Positions 32,649 to 40,283 of a DNA stretch of 64,000 nucleotides are shown piece after piece; the stretch's first letter is position 1; every line of letters begins with the position of its first letter. The DNA is from JBBQWZ01 sp038210135 (GTDB lineage: Bacteria; Acidobacteriota; Terriglobia; Bryobacterales; Bryobacteraceae), in the NCBI GenBank assembly GCA_038210135.1, contig JBBQWZ010000034.1, forward strand, positions 12,343 to 76,342. The letters run 5' to 3'. A model generated the notes under the pieces. It was not told the origin of the DNA, did no database searches, and worked only from the letters and a program-made list of their open reading frames with translations. A program made the position numbers and the translations under genes.

Positions 32649-33614
32649 ATGCTCCAGCGGCAAACAGTGTACGCCTCGGCGTCCGCTCTGTCCAGACTCT
32701 CTGAGATCGAGAGCGCTTTGGGCGAAGCCTTGCGCGGAAAGGCGGATGTGGTCCGACTCGCGCTGGTCTGCCTGTTGGCCCGCGGCCACCTTCTGATTGA
32801 GGATGTCCCCGGCGTCGGGAAGACCACCCTGGCACAGGCGCTTGCCAAGCTGGTCCAGTCCAGTTTTCATCGGCTGCAGTTCACCTCCGACATGCTGCCG
32901 TCGGATGTACTTGGCGTCACCATCTATAACGCCCGGGCGGAAGCGTTCGAATTCAAGGCTGGACCCGTCTTCACGAATTTCCTGCTGGCCGACGAAATCA
33001 ATCGCGCGACTCCGAAAACGCAATCCGCCCTGCTCGAAGCCATGAACGAAAAGCAGGTCACTATCGACGGCCGGTCTCACACGCTGCCCGAACCATTCAT
33101 GGTGATCGCGACGCAAAATCCCGTCGAGCATCACGGAACCTACCCCCTTCCCGAATCGCAACTCGACCGGTTCCTTATGCGCGTCCGCATTGGCTATCCC
33201 GACCTTGCGGCGGAGCGCGAGATCCTGCGCCGCACCGAGCAGGTCGCCAAGGAAGCGGAAGCGGTACTTGGCGGCGAAGAACTCGCTTCGCTTCAATCGT
33301 CGGTGTCGCATGTTGCCATCGACGACTCGCTCGTGGATTATATGCTTGCGGTCGTGGATAAGACGCGCAATCACGAATCGCTGTCGCTGGGCGTCAGTCC
33401 GCGCGGTGCGCAGGCGATCTACAAGGCCACCCAGGCGTTCGCGCTGATTGATGGACGCGACTATGCGACGCCCGACGACGTCAAGCGGCTGGTGCTGCCG
33501 GTGTTCGCGCATCGCGTTTCCCTGAACGCTCGCGTCGCTCTGACGCAGCGAAGTACCGAAGCCGCCGAGCGCGTCCTGCAGGAAATCCTTACGCAGGTTG
33601 ACGTCCCGCTGTAG
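32649..33614 (+). CDS. MoxR-family AAA+ ATPase
   Basis: 321 residues. GHLLIEDVPGVGKTTLAQAL holds Walker A; NFLLADEINRATPKTQSALL holds Walker B (DE) and the MoxR signature; MVIATQNPVEHHGTYPLPES carries sensor 1 and QLDRFLMRVRIGYP the arginine finger region. MoxR proteins act as chaperones for metal or cofactor insertion, usually with a DUF58/vWA partner. Here the DUF58 gene is at 14558, not adjacent. TATCAT (32634-32639) lies 9 nt before the ATG, inside the divergent gene, and could be the -10. Confidence 0.9.
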   Translation: MLQRQTVYASASALSRLSEIESALGEALRGKADVVRLALVCLLARGHLLIEDVPGVGKTTLAQALAKLVQSSFHRLQFTSDMLPSDVLGVTIYNARAEAFEFKAGPVFTNFLLADEINRATPKTQSALLEAMNEKQVTIDGRSHTLPEPFMVIATQNPVEHHGTYPLPESQLDRFLMRVRIGYPDLAAEREILRRTEQVAKEAEAVLGGEELASLQSSVSHVAIDDSLVDYMLAVVDKTRNHESLSLGVSPRGAQAIYKATQAFALIDGRDYATPDDVKRLVLPVFAHRVSLNARVALTQRSTEAAERVLQEILTQVDVPL

Positions 33615-33637
33615 TCTGTAAGCTGATATCTACCCAA

Positions 33638-34714
33638 ATGAAAACCGCAATCATTGGTCTGCCCATGGTCGGCAAGACTTCGCTGTTCACCATTCTGACC
33701 GGCGTTCATGAAGCCGCAAGAGTGGGCACGCTCGAGGCGCGCGTCGGCATGACCAAGGTCCCGGACGCGCGCGTGGACGCGTTGGCCAAGATCTTTGATC
33801 CGCCGAAGATCACGTTTGCCGCCGTCGAGTATCTGGACTTCCCGTCGATCTCGAAAGAAGCTCTTCGCGATCCCGGCTTGCTCGCGAGTCTCCGTGTTGT
33901 CGATGCGCTTGCCCACGTACTTCGGGTGTTTGAAAGCGATACGGTACCTCACGAGAAGGGATCCGTCGATCCCATTCGCGACCTCGAAGATGTCGATACA
34001 GAACTGATCCTCAGCGATTTCGTGGTCGTCGAAAAGCGCATGGACCGGCTGGAGAGAGACCGCAAGAAATCGGTGAAGGAGCCGACTCTCGAGCAGGAGT
34101 ATGAACTGCTCTCGCGCTGCAAAGCGATACTCGAAGACAACAAGCCTCTCCGCGGCATGGAATTGAAGCCCGACGAAGAGAAGCTGATCCGCGGCTTTCA
34201 ATTTCTTTCGCAAAAGCCGATGCTGTTCGTCCTGAACCTGGGCGAAGAGGACGCACCGAAGCTCCACGACGTCGAAGAGAAGTATCGGACTGGTCCTTTG
34301 GCCGGCCGCCCCGGAACCGCCGTCGCCGCGGTGTGCGGCAAGATCGAAGCGGAACTTGCCGAGATCTCAAAGGAAGAAGCCGCCGTTTACCTTGAAAGTT
34401 ACGGCCTCAAGGAAGGCGGCGTCGAACGCCTGATCGGCGCGACGTACACTTTGCTGGGCCTGATGTCGTTCCTGACGGCGGGCGAAACCGAAGTTCGCGC
34501 CTGGACGATTCCGCTGCACTCCACCGCACCCAAGGCTGCCGGAGCGATTCATAGCGACTTCGAGAAGAAATTCATCCGCGCCGAAGTCGTAAATTGGCGG
34601 ACGCTGATCGAATTTAATGGCTATTCCGGCTTGAAGGAAAAAGGTCTGCTGAAACTCGAAGGCAAAGAATATATCGTCAAAGACGGGGACGTGCTTGTGA
34701 TCCGGCACGGCTAA
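33638..34714 (+). CDS. ychF: YchF/Obg-like GTPase with C-terminal TGS domain
   Basis: 358 residues. The P-loop GLPMVGKTSLF is slightly altered from the usual YchF GLPNVGKSTL. The G4 position reads NLGEED, consistent with YchF/OLA1's NxxE motif that relaxes nucleotide specificity toward ATP. The coiled-coil insert lies at about 130-180 and the TGS domain at about 270-355 (TLLGLMSFLTAGETEVRAWT, RTLIEFNGYSGLKEKGLLKL). A ribosome-associated translation factor is the family role. It starts 23 bp after MoxR on the same strand and converges on TA module 4. Confidence 0.85.
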   Translation: MKTAIIGLPMVGKTSLFTILTGVHEAARVGTLEARVGMTKVPDARVDALAKIFDPPKITFAAVEYLDFPSISKEALRDPGLLASLRVVDALAHVLRVFESDTVPHEKGSVDPIRDLEDVDTELILSDFVVVEKRMDRLERDRKKSVKEPTLEQEYELLSRCKAILEDNKPLRGMELKPDEEKLIRGFQFLSQKPMLFVLNLGEEDAPKLHDVEEKYRTGPLAGRPGTAVAAVCGKIEAELAEISKEEAAVYLESYGLKEGGVERLIGATYTLLGLMSFLTAGETEVRAWTIPLHSTAPKAAGAIHSDFEKKFIRAEVVNWRTLIEFNGYSGLKEKGLLKLEGKEYIVKDGDVLVIRHG

Positions 34715-34721
34715 GGATCGA

Positions 34722-35015
34722 TCAGGCAGCGCGCCGAGGTTTCAGCGAGATGCGAAGCTGTTGGCCGATCGCGGCCGCAGCCTTCGTGAGCGTTTCGAGC
34801 GTCACGGAGTGGTTTTCGGGATCGAGCAGTCGATCAACCTGAGAGCGGCTGGTTCCCATTCGACGGGCCAGAGCCGTTTTCGACAAGGCCGCCTTCTCCA
34901 TTACCGTAGCGATATCGTGGGCGATGAGGCGCTTTACCGCAAGCGCGTCGACTTCCGTGAAGATTTTGTCCTAATGCAAAAAACCCTCAAAGGAGGATCC
35001 GTGGTGTTTGTTCAT
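34722..35015 (-). pseudogene. XRE antitoxin of TA module 4, interrupted by an amber stop
   Basis: From ATG 35015, whose ATGA overlaps the toxin stop, the frame reads MNKHHGSSFEGFLH and then TAG (34971-34973). The same frame continues DKIFTEVDALAVKRLIAHDI, then a clear HTH (SKTALARRMGTSRSQVDRLL) and DPENHSVTLETLTKAAAAIG to a stop at 34722. Homologues of this class are uninterrupted here, so codon 15 is a nonsense mutation (G-to-T from GAG is the simplest origin). No good in-frame start lies between the TAG and the HTH. Confidence 0.8.
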
Positions 35016-35371
35016 TTCTTACCTCGCAGAAGTTTTGCCCGCTTTCGTGCGAGTTCCATGTCAGCCTTTGGCGTCGTCTGAGTTTTTTTGATGGAGCCGT
35101 GTACGAGGAACATCGCGTCGTCCATAATCGTGAAGATCACTCTCGCAATCCCATTCCGCAGGGAGCTACGCACTTCCCATAGGCCACCACCTAGCGATCG
35201 TGTCCAGGGCAACCCAATTGGCCAGCGGTACTGAACCGTCCAGATATCCGCGCAATGTTCTTCCGGTCACCGGCGGGCAACGACCGCAGCCAGTCCCGAA
35301 CCGGCTCGGCCCCGTCCGCATCCGCGTAGAAGTGTACGCGAAGACGAGATGGCTGAGGCCCGACCCAGAGT
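35012..35371 (-). pseudogene. Gp49-type (HigB-like) toxin of TA module 4, frameshifted
   Basis: The N-terminal part reads RVHFYADADGAEPVRDWLRS then LPAGDRKNI in one frame. The C-terminal part reads DIWTVQYRWPIGLPWTRSLG, then GGLWEVRSSLRNGIARVIFT, in another. Adding one C/G at about 35252 (GCGC to GCGCC on the plus strand) joins them as KNIGADIWTVQYRWPIG, the expected family sequence. No start codon is evident in the N-terminal frame, so the 5-prime end may be damaged too. The module appears dead on both genes. Confidence 0.8.
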
Positions 35372-35387
35372 GTACCAATATCGGTAC
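35372..35387. promoter_or_regulatory. Candidate operator of TA module 4
   Basis: A 16-bp dyad, GTACCGAT/ATTGGTAC read on the minus strand, has one mismatched pair. It lies in the 5-prime region of the toxin remnant, 3 bp from the stop of the YcaQ gene. The position suits antitoxin autorepression. Confidence 0.5.
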
Positions 35388-35390
35388 GCC

Positions 35391-36647
35391 TTAGCGAGAG
35401 GCGATTTCGGTTACGACGGCCGACCGCAGAGCCCCCGAGAGCTTGCCGGCTCTGCCGACGCGAATACTGCCGAGGTCAAGCCACTTCGCCATCGCCCGCA
35501 GTTCAGCAGCTAAGGCGGTTGCGACTTCGGCCTCATCAATACCAGCTTCGCTGTGCGCGCTTAGCACCAGCAGCCGGCCGTTGCCCCGGTCGGCTTTCAA
35601 ATCCACACGCGCGACGATGCGTTCGTTCAGCAGGAACGGGAGAACGTAGTAACCCCAGCGGCGCTTCTCTTTCGGCGTGTAGATTTCGATGCGGTATTCG
35701 AAATCGAAGAGGCGCTCGGCTCGCGCGCGGAACCAGACGACGGGGTCGAAAGGCGAGAGAAGCGCCGCGGCGCGGATGGCTTTGGGCAGCTTGGCTTTGG
35801 GATGCAAGTACGCCGGATCGCGCCAGCCTTCCACGCGGACCGCACGCAGTTCACCTGCTTCCACGAGTTCTGCGACGCAACGGCGGGTATCGGTGGGTTT
35901 CAGCCGGTAGTAGTCGCCGAGATCCAGCGCCGTTCCGACGCCGTGGGCGCGGGCGGCAAGGCGGATCAGCTCGCGCTGCTCGTCCGCGGATTCGAGCACA
36001 CGGCCATGATGCTCGGGGGCAATGACGCGCTCGGCGAGGTCGAACACGCGCGCCATGTTGGAGCGGCGTCCGGCGACGGCGAGAGTTCCGCTTCCGAAAT
36101 GAGCTTCGAGCACGGCGCGTGGAATGGTGTTGAACCAAGCGTCATTTTCGAGCCGGCGCTCCTGACCTTCGGGAGCCGGAAGGTGATCGGCGGAGAGGGG
36201 GCCAGCCGTGCGGACATGTTCAAGCACCTGTTCCACGTAGTCCGCGTGCTTCTGTAAGTAGCCTGCGAAATGGTATGGCCGGACCCGATGGTTTGCGCGG
36301 CGATGACGCAGGAGCGGCCACGTTTCCATGGGAACGATTGCGGCCTCGTGCGCCCACTGTTCGGTAAATTCGCGGTGCCCGTACACAAGCCGTTCGAACA
36401 TCGAACGGTCGTACGGACCAAGCCTTGAAAACGACGTAAGGTAGTGCGCCGGGACGAGAACGTTTACGTAGTCGATCTGCACCACGCCGAGCCTTCGCAT
36501 CACCGCGCGAACATCGGCGAGCGTCGGCTTTCGCGGACGCGGGCGGTCGAAGCCCTGCGCCGCGAGGGCAATCCGGCGAGCCTCGGGCAAGGTCAATCGA
36601 TCTGCAATTCGAGAAGTGATACAGCCGATGGTAACCCGCACCCGCAC
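35391..36647 (-). CDS. Winged-helix DNA glycosylase, YcaQ/AlkZ family
   Basis: 418 residues. LRRLGVVQIDYVNVLVPAHY contains the catalytic QxD motif (QID) of the YcaQ-like subgroup. HREFTEQWAHEAAIVPMETW and RWGYYVLPFLLNERIVARVD are other conserved blocks, and the tandem winged-helix regions follow the family order. These enzymes excise bulky or crosslinked bases. The start is one of two GTGs (36647 or 36641), only 18 bp from the divergent M28 peptidase ATG. Full family length. Confidence 0.9.
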   Translation of the reverse strand: MRVRVTIGCITSRIADRLTLPEARRIALAAQGFDRPRPRKPTLADVRAVMRRLGVVQIDYVNVLVPAHYLTSFSRLGPYDRSMFERLVYGHREFTEQWAHEAAIVPMETWPLLRHRRANHRVRPYHFAGYLQKHADYVEQVLEHVRTAGPLSADHLPAPEGQERRLENDAWFNTIPRAVLEAHFGSGTLAVAGRRSNMARVFDLAERVIAPEHHGRVLESADEQRELIRLAARAHGVGTALDLGDYYRLKPTDTRRCVAELVEAGELRAVRVEGWRDPAYLHPKAKLPKAIRAAALLSPFDPVVWFRARAERLFDFEYRIEIYTPKEKRRWGYYVLPFLLNERIVARVDLKADRGNGRLLVLSAHSEAGIDEAEVATALAAELRAMAKWLDLGSIRVGRAGKLSGALRSAVVTEIASR

Positions 36648-36665
36648 TCGCGTTACACTCGTCCA

Positions 36666-38285
36666 ATGCGCCGAACGCTTCTTGCCTGCCTGATCCTGAC
36701 GGTCGCTCTACAGGCCCAGATTCCCGCGCGCCGCAAGGTCGGTTTCGACGCGATTTCGGAAGCGCGCCTCCGCGCCGACCTCACCTTTCTCGCGTCCGAA
36801 TCCATGGAAGGCCGCATGTCTCTACAGCGCGGCTCGGAAGCCGCCGTCGAATGGCTGGTTTCCGAATACACGAAAATCGGACTGAAACCGGCCAACGGAG
36901 CGTCCTTTCTGCAGCCGATGGTGATCATCGAATACACCATGGACCGCGCCGATTCGAAGCTCACGCTCGAGCGTAACGGCCAGAAAACAGAATTCGCGTT
37001 GGGGCAGGGAATCACCGGCTCCTTCCCCAACGACATCACGCTCCATGCGCCCATCGTGTTTGCTGGCTTCGGAATCACAGCGCCCGAGCTCGGCTATGAC
37101 GACTACGCCGGCCTCGATGCGCGCGGGAAAATCGTTCTCGTGTTTGACCACGAACCGCAGGAAGCCGATCCGCGATCCCGTTTCAACGGAGTCGGCAACA
37201 CCGTCTACTCGAATTCCCGCACGAAAATTCTGAACGCACAGAAGCACGGAGCCGTCGCCGTCCTGGTGATGCGCGAGCCGAACAGCACGCATCCGACGAA
37301 TCAGCAGCGCGCCGGACGCGTTCCCGCCAATCCTGGGCGGATCCGGCGTTTACTTCCCGAAACCCTCGAAGATAACGAGACAAAAATTCCGCTGCTGAAC
37401 GTATCGGAAGAATTTATCAAGGCACTCGTCACTTCGCCGAATGCTTTTGCCGACGCGCAGAAAGCCATTGACGCTACGCTGAAGCCCTCGCGCATTGAAC
37501 TCGGCGGCAGCGCGCATCTCCGACTCGCCGTTGCACAGCGTCGGCGCGCTACGGCTCACAACGTCGCCGGTATCCTTGAAGGTTCCGACCCCGCCCTCAA
37601 AAGCGAAACCATCATCTACAGCGCCCACTACGATCACGATGGAACCGGCAGCGGCGAAACCTATCCCGGTGCCGACGACAACGGATCCGGCACGGTCGGC
37701 GTCGTCGAACTCGCTCGCGCCTTCATGGCGAATGCGGAAAAGCCGAAGCGCTCGATTCTCTTTATTGTGTATGCCGCCGAAGAGCGGGGGCTGATTGGAT
37801 CCTATTACTACGCAGCGCACCCCTTGCGGCCGCTCGCCACAACGCGCGCCGTCATCAATTTCGACATGATCGGACGCAACGAGACTGCCAGCCGTCAAAC
37901 CGACGGACTGATGGACATCGCCGCCGATACCTCGAACGAGCTGAACCTGATTGGCGGAATCTACAGCCCCGATTACCAGAAAGCCGTGGTCAAAGAGAAC
38001 GAATGGGTCGGCTTGAAACTCAACGACAAGTGGGACCGCGACGCCGCCCTCAACATCATTCAGCGCAGCGATCAGTTTCCCTTCGTGGTGCGCGGAATCC
38101 CCGCGTTCTGGTGGTTCACGGGCTTCCACCCGGATTACCACCAGACCACCGACACCGTGGAGAAGATTAACTTCGCGAAGATGCGGAAGATTCTCAGGCT
38201 CTCGTATCTGACCGGCTGGGAATTCGCCGACGGCGGCACGCCGAAATTCGTAGCGAATCCCATGCCGGCCGACGCGACACGCTAA
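36666..38285 (+). CDS. Secreted M28-family metallopeptidase
   Basis: 539 residues. Residues 1-17 form a signal peptide (LLACLILTVALQA). A PA-like insertion (about 120-250) precedes the zinc domain, which begins near residue 300. Zinc and catalytic residues: H321 and D323 (HYDHDG), D337/D338 (GADDNGSG), E372/E373 (AAEERG), D in NFDMIGRNE and the final H in FHPDYHQTTDT. It is an aminopeptidase releasing N-terminal residues outside the cytoplasm. TACACT ends 6 nt before the ATG and no ribosome site is visible. Confidence 0.9.
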   Translation: MRRTLLACLILTVALQAQIPARRKVGFDAISEARLRADLTFLASESMEGRMSLQRGSEAAVEWLVSEYTKIGLKPANGASFLQPMVIIEYTMDRADSKLTLERNGQKTEFALGQGITGSFPNDITLHAPIVFAGFGITAPELGYDDYAGLDARGKIVLVFDHEPQEADPRSRFNGVGNTVYSNSRTKILNAQKHGAVAVLVMREPNSTHPTNQQRAGRVPANPGRIRRLLPETLEDNETKIPLLNVSEEFIKALVTSPNAFADAQKAIDATLKPSRIELGGSAHLRLAVAQRRRATAHNVAGILEGSDPALKSETIIYSAHYDHDGTGSGETYPGADDNGSGTVGVVELARAFMANAEKPKRSILFIVYAAEERGLIGSYYYAAHPLRPLATTRAVINFDMIGRNETASRQTDGLMDIAADTSNELNLIGGIYSPDYQKAVVKENEWVGLKLNDKWDRDAALNIIQRSDQFPFVVRGIPAFWWFTGFHPDYHQTTDTVEKINFAKMRKILRLSYLTGWEFADGGTPKFVANPMPADATR

Positions 38286-38318
38286 ACGGATCGCGAAACC
38301 AACTGCGAAAATGGGATT

Positions 38319-38343
38319 GAACCCCAAGCGTTAGCGACGGGAC
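38319..38343 (-). repeat. Dispersed intergenic repeat, copy 3 (inverted, diverged)
   Basis: Read on the minus strand it matches copies 1 and 2 over 25 bp with two or three differences (CTTGGG for CTCCGG and A at the variable base). It lies between the M28 peptidase and argH. Confidence 0.6.
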
Positions 38344-38416
38344 TTGTACTTCCCACACAGGCGCGTGAGAAAGCGGACTCCCGTAAAGACGCGACAAGCT
38401 AGTGCTACATTGAGGC

Positions 38417-39892
38417 TTGAAGCCCTCAGAAAAGTTTCCCGCCCCCGTGTATCGCGATACTGTTCTCGCGATCAACTTTGAAGACGCTAAGAAGTACTTC
38501 CTCGCGCCGCTCTTAGAGATTCATTACGCGCACACGCTGATGCTCGAGAAGCAGGGCATCCTCACCGCCGGCGAAGCCCGGACCCTCATTGCCGCTCTCG
38601 ATGCGCTCGATCTCGAGCACATTCAGCGCGCCGTGTACGACGGCACCTATGAAGATCTGTTTTTCTTCATCGAAGAGCTGCTCGAGGAATCCGCCGGTGA
38701 CGTGGCCGGCAAGATGCACACCGCGCGAAGCCGTAACGACATCGCGCTCACGCTCTACCGCATGCAGGTCCGGCGCGCTATGCTCCGCACCGCGGAGGCG
38801 GTCCTCGCCGCGCGCAAAGTGCTGCTCGACCTTGCGACTGCGAACGTCGAAACTGTAATGCCGGCCTACACGCACACGCAGCCCGCGCAGCCGACCACGC
38901 TCGCGCATTACCTGCTGGCCGCCGTCGAATTCCTCGGCCGCGACCTCACTCGCATTGGCGAAGCCTTTCCGCGAGTGAATCAGAATCCCCTCGGAGCCTG
39001 CGCGATCACCACCACCGGCTTCCCCATCGATCGCTACGAAACGGCACGCCTGCTTGGCTTCGAAGGCCTCCAGGTCAACAGCTACGGAGCCATAGCCGCC
39101 ATCGACTACGTCACCGAATCCGCCGCTGTCGTGGCGGTTGCGATGGTGAGCCTCGGAAAACTGGTGCAGGACATGCTGCTCTGGTCGACGCGTGAATTCG
39201 GTTTCCTTCGCTTGTCAGACGCTTACGTCCAGTCCTCGAGCATCATGCCGCAAAAGCGGAATCCGGTGGCGCTCGAGCACGCCCGGATCCTGGCCAGCCG
39301 TGCTCTCGCCGAAGCGCAAAGCGTTCTAACCTGCGCGCACAACACTCCGTTCGGCGACATCAACGATTCGGAAGATGACCTGCAGCCGCTGGTCTTCACG
39401 ATGTTCGAAGATGCGGAACGGGCCCTGCTGCTGTTCGCGGGAGCGATGTCCAAAGCCGAAGTGAACCGCGACGAGCTTCGCCGAAGAGCCGCCGGAGCCT
39501 TTCTCACCGTCACCGAACTCGCCGACACGCTGGTCCGCACGGAAGGTGTGAGCTTTAAGGAAGCGCATTCGCTCGTCGCCCAAACCGTCACCGCCTGCGG
39601 AGCCGACGATTCGATCGACACCATCGCCCGCAACGTTATTCGCCTCGCGCCAGAAGTTTTCGGTCGGGCGTTGCGCCTGAGCGAGCGCGAAGTCCGCGAG
39701 GCTCTCGATCCGGTCGAGTTCGTAAATCGCCGGACTATCGTCGGCGGTCCGGCCGCCGAAGCCGTCCTTCCCGAACTCGCGAGGTCGCGGGAAGAGCAGC
39801 GAGCCGCCGAACTTTGGTTGGCCGCCAAGAACCAGAGAATGGCCGATTATCCGCAATGGATCCGCGAAGGCGTCGAGAGCCTGGAAGAGTAA
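38417..39892 (+). CDS. argH: Argininosuccinate lyase
   Basis: 491 residues. The fumarase/aspartase-superfamily signature SSSIMPQKRNP (273-283) carries the catalytic serine loop, KMHTARSRND supplies substrate-binding residues, and AYTHTQPAQPTTLAHYLLAA the conserved His. It splits argininosuccinate into arginine and fumarate, the last step of arginine synthesis. The usual N-terminal WGGRF is replaced by KFPAPVYRDTVLAINFEDAK, a form I recall from acidobacterial homologues. The start is TTG 38417, with TACATT (38406-38411) 5 nt upstream, so the mRNA may be leaderless. No other arg genes are in the window. Confidence 0.9.
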   Translation: MKPSEKFPAPVYRDTVLAINFEDAKKYFLAPLLEIHYAHTLMLEKQGILTAGEARTLIAALDALDLEHIQRAVYDGTYEDLFFFIEELLEESAGDVAGKMHTARSRNDIALTLYRMQVRRAMLRTAEAVLAARKVLLDLATANVETVMPAYTHTQPAQPTTLAHYLLAAVEFLGRDLTRIGEAFPRVNQNPLGACAITTTGFPIDRYETARLLGFEGLQVNSYGAIAAIDYVTESAAVVAVAMVSLGKLVQDMLLWSTREFGFLRLSDAYVQSSSIMPQKRNPVALEHARILASRALAEAQSVLTCAHNTPFGDINDSEDDLQPLVFTMFEDAERALLLFAGAMSKAEVNRDELRRRAAGAFLTVTELADTLVRTEGVSFKEAHSLVAQTVTACGADDSIDTIARNVIRLAPEVFGRALRLSEREVREALDPVEFVNRRTIVGGPAAEAVLPELARSREEQRAAELWLAAKNQRMADYPQWIREGVESLEE

Positions 39893-39905
39893 TTGCAAAT
39901 CCAGG

Positions 39906-39935
39906 TTGAACCCGTCGCATCCGGCGCGGTACACT
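39906..39935 (+). promoter_or_regulatory. Promoter of the tRNA-Lys gene
   Basis: TTGAAC (39906-39911), an 18-nt spacer and TACACT (39930-39935). The predicted start at about 39942 gives a 40-nt leader that includes a 6-bp hairpin GTCGGC-gacggt-GCCGAC. Confidence 0.6.
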
Positions 39936-39980
39936 GAACGGGTCGGCGACGGTGCCGACATTCCTGCCTTCCACGCAAGT

Positions 39981-40056
<76 letters not shown>

Positions 40057-40116
40057 AACAAAACAAAGCGGCTCTACGCCAACAACGGGGGAGCCAAGCC
40101 TCCAAATCCGAATCAC

Positions 40117-40228
40117 CTAAAAACATAACACCTTGACTCTGAGGCGGTAGTTCTCAAAGTTACGGAAGCCGTGGGCAAGGCGTAGCGGATGCGCCCGCGA
40201 AATAGTAACGACCTCTTGCCGCTACCTG
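40117..40228 (-). pseudogene. Probable transposase C-terminal remnant beside tRNA-Lys
   Basis: Reading leftward, the segment ending at stop 40117 gives RLAHGFRNFENYRLRVKVLC, which resembles the C-terminal end of IS-type DDE transposases (pattern xxGFRNFENYRLRV). An in-frame stop lies just upstream at about 40228, and nothing of the catalytic domain is present. No terminal inverted repeats were found. Low-to-moderate confidence. Confidence 0.4.
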
Positions 40229-40283
40229 GCGGCGTCGATGGCCAGGCCGTGTCCAGTGCTCTGGGTGCCTTCCCCATGGCGAC

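Noticed and set aside
32640..33512. Long minus-strand extension of the NTF2-like gene across MoxR
   Set aside because: It lies antisense to MoxR's conserved motifs; the signal peptide begins at 32639.
34971..34973. TAG in the module 4 antitoxin as a recoded codon
   Set aside because: No evidence of suppression (no unusual tRNA or downstream element). The paired toxin is also broken, so decay is simpler.
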